Positions 16,389-27,390 of a stretch of 64,000 nucleotides of DNA are shown here, piece after piece (position 1 is the first letter of the stretch; every line of letters starts with the position of its first letter). A program made the translations under genes and the position numbers. The notes beneath the pieces are model-generated. The model was not told the DNA's origin. It saw only the letters and a list, made by a program, of their open reading frames with translations, and made no database searches. The stretch is from Streptomyces silvae (GTDB lineage Bacteria > Actinomycetota > Actinomycetes > Streptomycetales > Streptomycetaceae). The stretch lies in contig NZ_JAERUC010000143.1 in assembly GCF_016745505.1 (NCBI RefSeq), positions 1 to 64,000 of the forward strand. Reading direction: 5' to 3'.

Positions 16389-16930
16389 TGCCGAAACCCC
16401 CACCTGTTGCACCCGCAATTCCCCCCGCCGAAGCGTATGCACAGCGTCACAGGAGGTCACCACGGGGTTTCGGCCACAGTTGAAATGTCTCGCCCGAAAC
16501 GCCGCCGACCGAAAGGCTGTACGACGTCGGGTACGCATCCGGCGTCACCGAAAGAGCGGGTGGGGGCCGTGGGGGGCTTCGCCTGTTCGGCGGCGGTGAA
16601 CGACGGTGCGGCTCCGTACCCGGCAGGGGTAAGCGGGTGCGGTCCGGGGGTGGGGATCCCTGGACCGCACCCGGTCCGTACGTCCTGGATTTGCGCACCG
16701 AACGGTGAAAAGCGAACCACTTCGCCGACCGTGCACCGACTACGTGACGGACCGCATGACAGGCCAAAGCAGGACCGCTTTCAACGGTTCGCTTTTCAAA
16801 TGGACGAAGCGGCGGCACCCCCGCACAGGGTGCCGCCGCTTCCGGGTAATCCGGCCCGCCGGAGGACCGATGAGGGTCTCTGTTGTCCGCCGGCGGTATC
16901 CGGAGTCGTGTCAGGCGCTTCCGCCGGGGC
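16389..16930. other. Intergenic region between the ArsR-like gene and ppdK
   Basis: No gene is supported in these 542 bases. Apart from the terminator at 16807-16841 it carries a 12-bp inverted pair, GAAAAGCGAACC (16707-16718) and GGTTCGCTTTTC (16786-16797), 67 bases apart. Confidence 0.6.
16807..16841 (-). terminator. Likely ppdK terminator
   Basis: A perfect 14-bp stem (16807-16820 with 16828-16841) around a 7-base loop lies 90 bases after the ppdK stop on the minus strand. Confidence 0.7.
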
Positions 16931-19642
<2,712 letters not shown>

Positions 19643-19875
19643 GGGTCTCGACTCCTCGAGGACGCGGTGGCTGCCCTGACGGCGAGGAACATACCCAGAT
19701 CGAAGGTGTCTGGGTACGGCCACTTGCGCGTCATGAGGGCTCAACCACCCGTCCGCCAGCAGATCGAAAGTAACGCGGGGGTACGCCGCACGGAGGAGAT
19801 GCGTTCACCTCTTGAAGTCATCATGACGAAGAGTTCATGCACTTCGGCGCAATGCTGACACACAGTGATGGATGA

Positions 19876-19889
19876 TTTGATCGATCAAA
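19876..19889. promoter_or_regulatory. 14-bp perfect palindrome, possible operator
   Basis: TTTGATCGATCAAA is a perfect palindrome in an AT-richer stretch between ppdK and dus. The regulator is unknown. It resembles an FNR/Crp-family site but has only 2 bases between the half-sites instead of 4. Confidence 0.4.
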
Positions 19890-20153
19890 GTAAACCCGCC
19901 TGGCACCCAGTGCCGCCATTTGAGAAGTACAGCATCCAAAAGAGTGCTCATCTGAGCCAAGCACCCCTCAAGGGTGGCGAGAATCACGCCCGTATCCGCG
20001 CTCAGATGTCACCATCCGGACGTCTGTGCGTCGACGAGTGACCATCCCAGCGCCACCGCGCGCGGACCGAGAGTGACACCGTGCACGGGAAAGGAGAGCG
20101 GGCCCACACGCCTGCCGGGAAAGCGCGGGGGAACGCGCCGTATCCAGCAGAAA

Positions 20154-20175
20154 AGCCCGCTCATCTGAGCGGGCT
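20154..20175. terminator. Bidirectional-looking terminator downstream of dus
   Basis: AGCCCGCTCA pairs with TGAGCGGGCT. On the minus strand the stem is followed by TTTTCTGC, so it terminates dus, whose stop is at 20218. Confidence 0.8.
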
Positions 20176-20217
20176 CTTTGCTGGGGCACTCGGTGCCCCT
20201 CGGTGTGGTGGTGTCCC

Positions 20218-21366
20218 TCAGCCGCCCGAGGTGTCCAGCTCCGCCTCGGCACCCACGCCCGCACAGTCGTACGGGTCCTTGAGCCAGCCGTCCGGCAGCG
20301 CCACCCGGTTGTTGCCGGAGGTGCGCCCACGGGGGCCGTCGGCGCCGTCGGGCCAGGGCTGGTCCAGGTCGAGCTCCTGGAGCTGGCTGCCCAGCTCCTC
20401 CAGGGACGAGGTCACCGCGAGCCTGCGGCGCATGTCCGAGCCGACCGCGAAGCCCTTGAGGTACCAGGCCACGTGCTTACGGAAGTCGATCACCCCGCGG
20501 CTCTCGTCACCGATCCACTCCCCCAGCAGCGTCGCGTGGCGCAGCATGACGTCCGCGACCTGGCGCAGGGCGGGTGCCTGCCTCTCCCCCGTGCCCTCGA
20601 AGGCGCTGACGAGGTCACCGAAGAGCCAGGGGCGGCCCAGGCAGCCACGGCCCACCACGACGCCGTCGCAGCCCGTCTCACGCATCATCCGCAGCGCGTC
20701 GTCGGCGCTCCAGATGTCACCGTTGCCGAGGACGGGGATCTCGGGGACGTGCTCCTTGAGGCGCGCGATGGCGTCCCAGTCGGCCGTGCCGCCGTAGTGC
20801 TGGGCGGTGGTCCTGCCGTGCAGGGCGACGGCCGTGATGCCCTCCTCGACGGCGATGCGGCCCGCGTCGAGGTAGGTCATGTGGTCGTCGTCGATGCCCT
20901 TGCGCATCTTGATGGTGACCGGGAGGTCGCCCGCCTCGGCGACGGCCTCCCGGAGGATCGCGCGGAGGAGCGGCCGCTTGTACGGGAGTGCGGAGCCGCC
21001 GCCCTTGCGGGTGACCTTGGGGACGGGGCAGCCGAAGTTCAGGTCGATGTGGTCGGCGAGGTCCTCGTCGACGATCATGCGGACCGCCTTGCCGACGGTC
21101 ACCGGGTCCACCCCGTACAGCTGGATCGATCGCGGGGTCTCGCTCGCGTCGAAGTGGATGAGCTGCATGGTCTTCTCGTTGCGCTCGACCAGCGCCCGCG
21201 TGGTGATCATCTCGCTGACGAACAGCCCCTTGCCGCCCGAGAACTCGCGGCACAGGGTGCGGAAGGGCGCGTTGGTGATGCCGGCCATGGGGGCGAGCAC
21301 GACCGGCGGCTGCACGGTGTGCGGGCCGATCCGGAGCAGCGGGAGGGAGGGGGCGAGCGTGGTCAT
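20218..21366 (-). CDS. dus: tRNA-dihydrouridine synthase
   Basis: A 382-residue FMN-dependent enzyme that reduces uridine to dihydrouridine in tRNA. The N-terminal VVLAPMAGITNAPFRTLCREFSGGKG is the FMN-binding start of the barrel, DLNFGCPVPKVTRKGGGSAL carries the catalytic cysteine, VALHGRTTAQHYGGTADW and GNGDIWSADDALRMM follow in order, and GRGCLGRPWLF closes the barrel. A helical C-terminal domain (VIDFRKHVAWYLKGF) is present. The ATG at 21366 is the natural start. It is monocistronic with its own terminator. Confidence 0.94.
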   Translation of the reverse strand: MTTLAPSLPLLRIGPHTVQPPVVLAPMAGITNAPFRTLCREFSGGKGLFVSEMITTRALVERNEKTMQLIHFDASETPRSIQLYGVDPVTVGKAVRMIVDEDLADHIDLNFGCPVPKVTRKGGGSALPYKRPLLRAILREAVAEAGDLPVTIKMRKGIDDDHMTYLDAGRIAVEEGITAVALHGRTTAQHYGGTADWDAIARLKEHVPEIPVLGNGDIWSADDALRMMRETGCDGVVVGRGCLGRPWLFGDLVSAFEGTGERQAPALRQVADVMLRHATLLGEWIGDESRGVIDFRKHVAWYLKGFAVGSDMRRRLAVTSSLEELGSQLQELDLDQPWPDGADGPRGRTSGNNRVALPDGWLKDPYDCAGVGAEAELDTSGG

Positions 21367-21411
21367 GGCCCCATTGTCCCGTACGCGGGCCACTGCCCGG
21401 AGGCCGCCCGC

Positions 21412-22422
21412 TCAGACCTCGGCGAGGGACCCGGTGCGGGACGTCTCACGGGACTCGGAGCGGGACGTCTCACGGGACCCGGTGCGGGACGTCTCATGGG
21501 ACCCGGTGCGGGACGTCTCACGGGGCTCCCCGAGGGGCTCCTCGCTCCCCGCCGGCGGGGACTCCGCCAGGACCGACTCCATCAGCCGCTCAAGACCCCG
21601 CCGGGACTGCTCGTCCGAGGGGACGTACGTCACCAGGCGCGGGCCCGCCGACGGTCCCAGCCACAGATCGGTGTGGTCGAGCCTGAGCATCCCCACCCGG
21701 GAGTTACGGAAGATCTTGGTGCGGTTCGAGGGTCCGACGACCTCGTGCCGGGCCCAGATCTCGCCGAACTCGGGCGAGGCCGCCTCCAGCCGCCCCAGCA
21801 GCGCCTTCCAGGCGGGCTCGGCCAGGTGCTCCGCCATCGCCGCACGGAACTTCGCGGCCATCACCCGCCGCATCCCGGGCAGATCGACCACGGACTCGCG
21901 CCACTCCTCGTTGAGGTAGGCGAGCAGCATGCAATTGCGGTCCTCGGGGGCGACGGCGTCCAGGTCGCACAGCAGCCTGCCGTAGGTGCGGTTGTGGGCG
22001 AGGATGTCGTACCGGCTGTTCTGGATGCAGGCCGGGAACGGCTCCAGGCGCGTCAGCATCTCCTGGAAGGCCGGGGTGACCCCGGTGCAGTCGGAGCCCG
22101 GCGCGGGGTCGACGGCCCCGGCGAGGGCGAAGAGGTGGGTGCGCTCGCTGCGGTCGAGCAGCAGGGCGCGGGCCAGGGAGTCCAGGACCTGCGGGGAGAC
22201 CTGGATGTCGCGTGCCTGCTCCAGCCACGTGTACCAGGTGACGCCGACGGCCGAGAGCTGGGCGACCTCCTCGCGGCGCAGCCCGGGGGTCCGCCTGCGG
22301 CGGCCGCGGGGCAGCCCCACCTGCTCGGGGGTGATCCGCTCACGACGGCTGCGGAGGAATCCGGCGAGCTCGTGCCGCCGGATGTCGGTCTCGGGTGCCT
22401 CGGTCGCCGCGGTCGTCGTCAT
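21412..22422 (-). CDS. XRE-family regulator with MmyB-like ligand domain and repeat tail
   Basis: A 336-residue regulator. An N-terminal helix-turn-helix (GLRREEVAQLSAVGVTWYTWLEQARDIQVSPQVLDSLARAL, about residues 47-88) is followed by an MmyB-like domain that in relatives binds fatty acids or related lipophiles (WKALLGRLEAASPEFGEIWARHEV). The last 30 residues are four copies of an eight-residue unit like RETSRTGS, encoded by a 24-bp tandem DNA repeat. It is divergent from an MFS transporter gene whose expression it probably controls. The same arrangement is repeated at 37357-39805. ATG 22422 is the clear start. Confidence 0.85.
   Translation of the reverse strand: MTTTAATEAPETDIRRHELAGFLRSRRERITPEQVGLPRGRRRRTPGLRREEVAQLSAVGVTWYTWLEQARDIQVSPQVLDSLARALLLDRSERTHLFALAGAVDPAPGSDCTGVTPAFQEMLTRLEPFPACIQNSRYDILAHNRTYGRLLCDLDAVAPEDRNCMLLAYLNEEWRESVVDLPGMRRVMAAKFRAAMAEHLAEPAWKALLGRLEAASPEFGEIWARHEVVGPSNRTKIFRNSRVGMLRLDHTDLWLGPSAGPRLVTYVPSDEQSRRGLERLMESVLAESPPAGSEEPLGEPRETSRTGSHETSRTGSRETSRSESRETSRTGSLAEV
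21436..21520. repeat. Four tandem 24-bp repeats inside the XRE gene
   Basis: The core GCGGGACGTCTCA recurs at 21436, 21460, 21484 and 21508, with an exact period of 24 bases and a few substitutions between copies. It keeps the reading frame and encodes Arg/Thr/Ser-rich octapeptides at the C-terminus. Confidence 0.9.
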
Positions 22423-22468
22423 GTTCCCAGCGTGCCGAATCTCCGGGCGTATTGCCAGGTGCTCCCTG

Positions 22469-22496
22469 TACCAGGATGAAGAGACTCTGGTACCAG
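22469..22496. promoter_or_regulatory. TACCAG operator cluster between XRE and MFS genes
   Basis: TACCAG (22469-22474) and CTGGTACCAG (22487-22496) give three TACCAG half-sites, two of them in opposite orientation, within 28 bases of the divergent intergenic region. They are the likely binding site of the divergent XRE regulator. Confidence 0.5.
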
Positions 22497-22523
22497 GCTG
22501 AGGACGGGTCCATCGTCGATGTC

Positions 22524-23993
22524 GTGAGTGAATCCTCCGTACTGACGAACCCATCCGCCACCCGCCCCCGCGTGACACGGTACGACCACCCGGCGCCGGT
22601 CCTCGGCGGGCTCGGGCTGTTCACCGTGCTGCTCGGCGCGGCACTCCCGCTCATCGACTTCTTCATCGTCAACGTCGCCCTGCCCACCATCGACCACGAC
22701 CTGGCCGCGGGCCCCGCCCTGCTGGAGCTGGTCGTCGCGGGGTACGGCCTCTCCTACGCCGTGCTGCTGGTCCTCGGCGGGCGCCTCGGTGACATGGCCG
22801 GACGGCGCAGGCTCTTCCTCATCGGGATGGCCGCCTTCGGCCTCACCTCGCTCGCCTGCGGCCTGGCCCCGGACGCCTGGACCCTCGTGGGGGCGCGGGT
22901 GGCGCAGGGCGCCGCGGCGGCCCTGATGCTGCCGCAGGTGCTCGCCACCATCCAGTCCGCCACCGCCGGACACCGCAGGGCCCGGGCCATGAGCCTGTAC
23001 GGGGCGACCGCGGGCCTGTCCATGGTCGCCGGCCAGATCCTCGGCGGCGTCCTGGTCTCCGCCGCCCCGCTGTCCTCGGTGTTCGGGGAGAGCGCGGGCT
23101 GGCGCTCGGTGTTCCTGGTCAACGTCCCGGTGGCCCTGGTGGGGCTGATCCTGGCCGTGCGCTCGGTGCCGGAGAGCCGTTCGGACCGGCCCGCCCCCGT
23201 CGACGTACCGGGCACGCTGCTGCTGGCCGTATCCCTGGTGACGCTGCTGGCCCCGCTGACCGAGGGCCGGGCCGCCGGCTGGCCGCTGTGGACCTGGGTG
23301 TCCCTGGCCCTGTTCCCGTTCGCCGCGGTGGCCTTCTACCGGGTGGAGCGCAGGGCCGACGCGCAGGGCAGGACCCCGCTCGTCCCGCCGAGCCTGCTGC
23401 GGCTGGTCTCGCTGCGGCGCGGCCTGACGCTGGTGGTGCCGTTCTCGATCGGCTTCGGCGGCTTCATGTTCGTGATCGCGGTGGCCCTCCAGCAGGGCCT
23501 GGAGATGGGGCCCGCCGCGGCGGGGCTGTCCCTGGCGCCGATGGCCGCCGCCTTCTTCCTCGCCTCGCTGGCCGGCCCCCGGCTGGTACGGCGCTTCGGC
23601 AGCCGCGTCGTGACGGCCGGCGGCCTGATCCAGGGCGTGGGCGTCACGGTGCTGGCGCTGACCGTGTGGCGCGGCTGGCCGGACCTGGGACTGCTGGGCC
23701 TGCTGCCGGGCGTCGCGATCGCGGGCCTGGGGCAGGGGCTCCAACTGCCGGTGCTCTTCCGGATCGTCCTGTCCGACGTACCGGCCGAGCGGGCCGGGGT
23801 GGGCGGCGGTGTGATGACGACGACCCAGCAGGCCGCCCTGGCGCTCGGGGTCGCCACGCTCGGGACGCTGTTCCTCGCGCTGGTGCCGGGCCAGGGGATG
23901 CGGGACGCGCTGATCGTGACGCTGCTGGTGCAGCTGGCGGCCGTCGTCCTGACGACCCTGCTGAGCCTGCGGCTGCCCCGCACGGTGCGGTGA
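22524..23993 (+). CDS. MFS drug-efflux transporter, DHA2-like
   Basis: About 489 residues with roughly 14 membrane segments. The first cytoplasmic loop motif GGRLGDMAGRRRLFLIG and the antiporter motif region VARVAQGAAAALMLPQVLATIQ are typical of DHA2 multidrug exporters, as is LPTIDHDL in helix 1. Drug-proton antiport across the cytoplasmic membrane is expected, but the substrate is unknown. The GTG at 22524 is preferred; an ATG at 22476 lies within the operator region. Divergence from an MmyB-type regulator suggests ligand-dependent induction. Confidence 0.85.
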   Translation: MSESSVLTNPSATRPRVTRYDHPAPVLGGLGLFTVLLGAALPLIDFFIVNVALPTIDHDLAAGPALLELVVAGYGLSYAVLLVLGGRLGDMAGRRRLFLIGMAAFGLTSLACGLAPDAWTLVGARVAQGAAAALMLPQVLATIQSATAGHRRARAMSLYGATAGLSMVAGQILGGVLVSAAPLSSVFGESAGWRSVFLVNVPVALVGLILAVRSVPESRSDRPAPVDVPGTLLLAVSLVTLLAPLTEGRAAGWPLWTWVSLALFPFAAVAFYRVERRADAQGRTPLVPPSLLRLVSLRRGLTLVVPFSIGFGGFMFVIAVALQQGLEMGPAAAGLSLAPMAAAFFLASLAGPRLVRRFGSRVVTAGGLIQGVGVTVLALTVWRGWPDLGLLGLLPGVAIAGLGQGLQLPVLFRIVLSDVPAERAGVGGGVMTTTQQAALALGVATLGTLFLALVPGQGMRDALIVTLLVQLAAVVLTTLLSLRLPRTVR

Positions 23994-24004
23994 GGGGACG
24001 GACA

Positions 24005-24036
24005 CGGGCCCGGATCGCCGAAGCGATCCGGGCCCG
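24005..24036. terminator. Terminator between convergent MFS and DUF6243 genes
   Basis: A perfect 14-bp stem closes a CGAA tetraloop (24005-24018 with 24023-24036), 11 bases after the MFS stop. It can serve both strands. Confidence 0.8.
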
Positions 24037-24084
24037 CGGTCGTACGCCGTACCGGAGGTGCACCGTACGGAAGGGGTGAGGAGG

Positions 24085-24291
24085 TCAGCTCCCGGCCGGC
24101 GCGTCCTCGGCCGGTGCGGCCCCGTCGGCGGCGGCGGCGCGCTCACGCATCTTGCGCACCAGCTCCTGCTTCTTGTCCTCGGCGGCCTTGCGGTCGTTGT
24201 TGCGCGCGGGGCCCGCGCCCTGCTGTTCGGCGCGGGACAGCTTCTTGCGCTGTCCGCCGACGCCGAGGAGGTTGTTGCGGCTCTTGGCCAC
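24085..24291 (-). CDS. Small basic protein, DUF6243-like
   Basis: A 68-residue hydrophilic protein: MAKSRNNLLGVGGQRKKLSRAEQQ, then a Lys/Arg-rich helix (RNNDRKAAEDKKQELVRKMRERAAA) and an Ala/Pro-rich end. The pattern LGVGGxRxxLSR is, as I recall, that of the Streptomyces DUF6243 family of unknown function. The charge suggests nucleic-acid or membrane contact, but this is only inference. The GTG start has GGGAGAA 4 bases upstream. Confidence 0.7.
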   Translation of the reverse strand: MAKSRNNLLGVGGQRKKLSRAEQQGAGPARNNDRKAAEDKKQELVRKMRERAAAADGAAPAEDAPAGS

Positions 24292-24478
24292 GGGGTTCTC
24301 CCATTCGTGGTGAGGAAGTGAGGATGACGTGTCGTGATCGATCCGATGGGCGACGGGCCGGTCGGGCCCGTCGCGCGCTCACTCGTAGATCTGGAAGAAC
24401 GAAGACATAGCCATGAAGGTACCCCGGCCCGAGGGGCACCTCATCCGATTTTTTTCCGGCCGGGCCCCGGCTCCGGAC

Positions 24479-24682
24479 TCAGGCGGTCGGGTCCACCGTG
24501 GCCTGGTGGGCCTCGGTCAGATGCTCCTCGGCCTTGAGCCAGGGAAGGAACTGCGCGCCCTTGCGCCAGCCGCAGGTCTCGCACGTCAGCTGCCGCTGCA
24601 TCCCCGACTTCCGTACGTGGACGACGTGTTCACGGCCGTGCTGGTCCCATCTGGTGACCTTGCTCGTGGTCATGGACGGCAT
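24479..24682 (-). CDS. Small zinc-finger-like protein of unknown function
   Basis: A 67-residue protein with one potential metal site: C-x2-C (CETCGW) followed about 20 residues later by H-x4-H (HLTEAH). Its N-terminal half (TRWDQHGREHVVHVRKSGMQRQLTCETC) is beta-rich. I recognise no named family, though similar short proteins are widespread in Streptomyces. The start may be the ATG at 24682 or the one 9 bases later. It lies downstream of glyS beyond a strong terminator. Confidence 0.6.
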   Translation of the reverse strand: MPSMTTSKVTRWDQHGREHVVHVRKSGMQRQLTCETCGWRKGAQFLPWLKAEEHLTEAHQATVDPTA

Positions 24683-24720
24683 GTGGGGCCTCCCTGTGGA
24701 CGAGTGCGCCCAGTGTGCAC

Positions 24721-24757
24721 GAAGCCCCCGGCTCCGTACGCCGGAACCGGGGGCTTC
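24721..24757 (-). terminator. glyS terminator
   Basis: GAAGCCCCCGG (24721-24731) pairs with CCGGGGGCTTC (24747-24757), 20 bases past the glyS stop on the minus strand. Confidence 0.8.
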
Positions 24758-24776
24758 GTTATGAGGCCGAGTGCGT

Positions 24777-26159
24777 TCAGCAGCCCAGGAGGCGGGAGCC
24801 GAGGTAGCTCTGGATCTGGTCCAGGGAGACGCGCTCCTGCTTCATGGTGTCGCGCTCGCGCACGGTGACCGCGTTGTCGTCGAGGGTGTCGAAGTCGACG
24901 GTGACGCAGAACGGCGTGCCGATCTCGTCCTGGCGGCGGTAGCGGCGGCCGATGGCGCCCGCGTCGTCGAACTCGATGTTCCAGTTCTGCCGCAGGTCGG
25001 CGGCGAGGCCCTTGGCCTTCGGCGACAGCTGCGGGTTACGGGACAGCGGCAGGACGGCGACCTTGACCGGCGCGAGGCGCGGGTCGAGGCGCATCACGGC
25101 ACGCTTCTCCATGACGCCCTTGGCGTTGGGGGCCTCGTCCTCGCTGTACGCGTCGAGGAGGAAGGCCAGCATCGCGCGGCCGACACCGGCCGCCGGCTCG
25201 ATGACGTACGGCGTGTAGCGCTCGCTCTTCTCCTGGTCGAAGTAGGAGAGGTCCGTGCCGGACGCCTTGGAGTGCGCGGTGAGGTCGTAGTCCGTGCGGT
25301 TGGCGACGCCCTCCAGCTCGCCCCACTCGCTGCCGCCGAAGCGGAAGCGGTACTCGATGTCGGCGGTGCGCTTGGAGTAGTGGGAGAGCTTCTCCTGCGG
25401 GTGCTCGAACCAGCGCATGTTCTCCTCGCGCATGCCGAGGCCCGTGTACCAGTTCCAGCGCTGCTGCATCCAGTACTCCTGCCACTCCTCGTCCTCACCC
25501 GGCTTGACGAAGAACTCCATCTCCATCTGCTCGAACTCGCGGGTGCGGAAGATGAAGTTGCCCGGAGTGATCTCGTTCCGGAAGGACTTGCCCATCTGCG
25601 CGATGCCGAACGGGGGCTTCTTGCGCGAGGTCTGCTGCACCTGGCCGAAGTTGGTGAAGATGCCCTGGGCGGTCTCGGGGCGCAGGTAGGCGACCGAGCC
25701 GGAGTCCTGGGTCGGGCCGAGGTGGGTGGAGAGCAGGCCGGAGAACTGCTTGGGCTCGGTGAAGGTGCCCTTGTTACCGCAGTTGGGGCAGTTGAGGTCG
25801 GCGAGGCCGTTGACCGGGGGCTTGCCGTGCTTCTCCTCGTACGCCTCCTCCAGGTGGTCGGCGCGGTAGCGCTTGTGACAGGAGGTGCACTCGGTGAGCG
25901 GGTCGGAGAACGTGGCGACGTGGCCGGACGCGACCCAGACCTCGGGGGCCAGGATGACCGACGAGTCGAGACCGACCACGTCCTCGCGCGAGGTGACCAT
26001 GTAGCGCCACCACTGGCGCTTGAGGTTCTCCTTCAGCTCGACGCCCAGGGGCCCGTAGTCCCAGGCGGCCTTCTGGCCACCGTAGATCTCACTGCAGGGA
26101 TAGACGAAGCCACGGCGCTTGCTCAGGCTGACGATGGTGTCGATCTTGTCGGCGGCCAC
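24777..26159 (-). CDS. glyS: Glycyl-tRNA synthetase, class II dimeric type
   Basis: A 460-residue enzyme that charges tRNA-Gly. The N-terminal RGFVYPCSEIYGGQKAAWDYGPLGVELKENLKRQWW is the family hallmark, a zinc-ribbon insertion is seen as CTSCHKRY and CPNCG near residues 88-118, class II motif 2 is FGIAQMGKSFRNEITPGNFIFRTREFEQMEMEFF, and motif 3 lies in GVGRAMLAFLLDAY. The C-terminal anticodon-binding domain begins LAPVKVAVLPL. The GTG at 26159 has GAAGAGAG upstream and gives the usual N-terminus. It is divergent from znuA. Confidence 0.95.
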   Translation of the reverse strand: MAADKIDTIVSLSKRRGFVYPCSEIYGGQKAAWDYGPLGVELKENLKRQWWRYMVTSREDVVGLDSSVILAPEVWVASGHVATFSDPLTECTSCHKRYRADHLEEAYEEKHGKPPVNGLADLNCPNCGNKGTFTEPKQFSGLLSTHLGPTQDSGSVAYLRPETAQGIFTNFGQVQQTSRKKPPFGIAQMGKSFRNEITPGNFIFRTREFEQMEMEFFVKPGEDEEWQEYWMQQRWNWYTGLGMREENMRWFEHPQEKLSHYSKRTADIEYRFRFGGSEWGELEGVANRTDYDLTAHSKASGTDLSYFDQEKSERYTPYVIEPAAGVGRAMLAFLLDAYSEDEAPNAKGVMEKRAVMRLDPRLAPVKVAVLPLSRNPQLSPKAKGLAADLRQNWNIEFDDAGAIGRRYRRQDEIGTPFCVTVDFDTLDDNAVTVRERDTMKQERVSLDQIQSYLGSRLLGC

Positions 26160-26331
26160 GGTGCTCTCTTCATTACGACGGCGGAACTGGACAGGTGGGC
26201 GGCGCGAACGCCTCGGTGAGGGATGACGTGCGGGCGAATACCCCAGATTACCGGCGGGCGCACCCCCCATATCAAATCGGTGGGGCGCATCGCGGTCACC
26301 GGGTCCGGATCCGGGCATCTCATCAGCCTTG

Positions 26332-26371
26332 TTGACAATCGTTTCCACTTTTGTTGAAAATGACTGTCATG
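26332..26371 (+). promoter_or_regulatory. znuA promoter with two Zur boxes and no leader
   Basis: Two 15-bp 7-1-7 boxes, TGACAATCGTTTCCA (26333-26347) and TGAAAATGACTGTCA (26355-26369), fit the Streptomyces Zur consensus. The first overlaps a -35 TTGACA (26332-26337), the second a -10-like GAAAAT (26356-26361). Transcription would start at or next to the ATG at 26369, so the mRNA looks leaderless and fully blocked by Zur-Zn. Confidence 0.8.
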
Positions 26372-27349
26372 AACGTACGTCGCCTCATACCCACAGCCGC
26401 CGTCGCCGGAGCAGTCGCGCTCGGCCTCACCGCGCTCTCCGCCTGCTCCTCCTCCGACGCGGCCGAGGGCGGGAGCGACGGCAAGCTGGACGTGGTGGCG
26501 TCCTTCTACCCGATGCAGTTCCTGGCGGAGGAGATCGGCGGGTCCCACGTCTCCGTCACCACCCTCACCAAGCCGGGCACCGAGCCTCACGACCTGGAGC
26601 TCTCCCCCCGGCAGATCGGCGGCCTCGGCGACGCCGACTACATCCTCTTCCTCAAGGGCGTCCAGCCCGCCGTGGACGACGCCGTCGCCCAGGCCGGCGT
26701 GAAGAACACCGTGGACGCGGCGAAGCTCACCACGCTGGAGAACCACGGCTCCGAGGTCGAGGGCCACGACCACGCCGAGGGCGAGGAGCACGAGGACGAG
26801 GAGCACGGGCACGAGGGCGAGGAGGCCGGCCTCGACCCGCACATCTGGCTGGACCCGGTGAAGTACGCCGAGGTCGCCGAGGGCGTGGGCAAGTCCCTGG
26901 AGAAGGCCGACCCCGACCACGCCGCCGACTACCGCAAGAACACCGAGAGCCTGGTCGCCGAGCTGAACACGCTGGACAAGGCCTACGAGACCGGGCTGAA
27001 GAACACCGCGACGAAGACCTTCATCACCACGCACTCCGCCTTCGGGTACCTCGCCGAGCGCTACGGCCTCACCCAGGAGGGCATCGCCGGCATCGACCCC
27101 GAGGCCGAGCCCAGCCCGGCCCGCATCGACGAGATCCACTCCGTCGCCGAGAAGAACGACGCGACCACCGTGTTCTTCGAGACGCTCGCCAGCGACAAGA
27201 CCGCGAAGACGCTGGCGAAGGACCTCGGCCTGAAGACCGGCGTCCTGGACCCGCTGGAGGGAATCACGGACAAGTCCGCGGGCGCTGACTACATCGAGGT
27301 CATGCAGTCCAACCTCTCCGCGCTCCAGAAGGCCCTCGGCGCGAAGTGA
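26369..27349 (+). CDS. znuA: Zinc ABC transporter, substrate-binding lipoprotein
   Basis: A 326-residue cluster 9 solute-binding protein. The N-terminus has a lipoprotein signal with the lipobox LSAC, then the domain ASFYPMQFLAEEIGGSHVSVTTL. The ligand-binding histidines are in GTEPHDLELS, DPHIWLDP and TTHSAFGYLAERYGL, with a late acidic ligand in FFETLAS. A His/Asp/Glu-rich loop (about residues 131-153, EGHDHAEGEEHEDEEHGHEGEE) is typical of zinc rather than manganese binders. Start chosen at the ATG 26369 because it fits the promoter spacing; ATG 26360 is a three-residue alternative. Confidence 0.93.
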   Translation: MNVRRLIPTAAVAGAVALGLTALSACSSSDAAEGGSDGKLDVVASFYPMQFLAEEIGGSHVSVTTLTKPGTEPHDLELSPRQIGGLGDADYILFLKGVQPAVDDAVAQAGVKNTVDAAKLTTLENHGSEVEGHDHAEGEEHEDEEHGHEGEEAGLDPHIWLDPVKYAEVAEGVGKSLEKADPDHAADYRKNTESLVAELNTLDKAYETGLKNTATKTFITTHSAFGYLAERYGLTQEGIAGIDPEAEPSPARIDEIHSVAEKNDATTVFFETLASDKTAKTLAKDLGLKTGVLDPLEGITDKSAGADYIEVMQSNLSALQKALGAK

Positions 27350-27390
27350 CCCCCGCAGCACCCGAACCCGCAGCAGCACCGGAGGCGATC

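Larger units (their letters stand above)
19643..20217. other. 575-base intergenic region with AT-richer core
   Basis: Upstream of ppdK (minus strand) lies an inverted pair TACCCAGA-N9-TCTGGGTA (19692-19716). About 235 bases upstream of ppdK is TTTGATCGATCAAA (19876-19889) inside a stretch clearly poorer in GC than its surroundings (about 19790-19960). No convincing gene is seen on either strand, although a small RNA cannot be excluded. Confidence 0.6.

Noticed and set aside
19643..19744. N-terminal extension of ppdK to 19744
   Set aside because: No ribosome site, and the residues do not resemble PPDK; GAGGAG precedes the GTG at 19642.
19876..19889. FNR/Crp-family site reading of TTTGATCGATCAAA
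   Set aside because: The half-sites TTGAT and ATCAA are separated by 2 bases instead of 4, so the site does not fit FNR.
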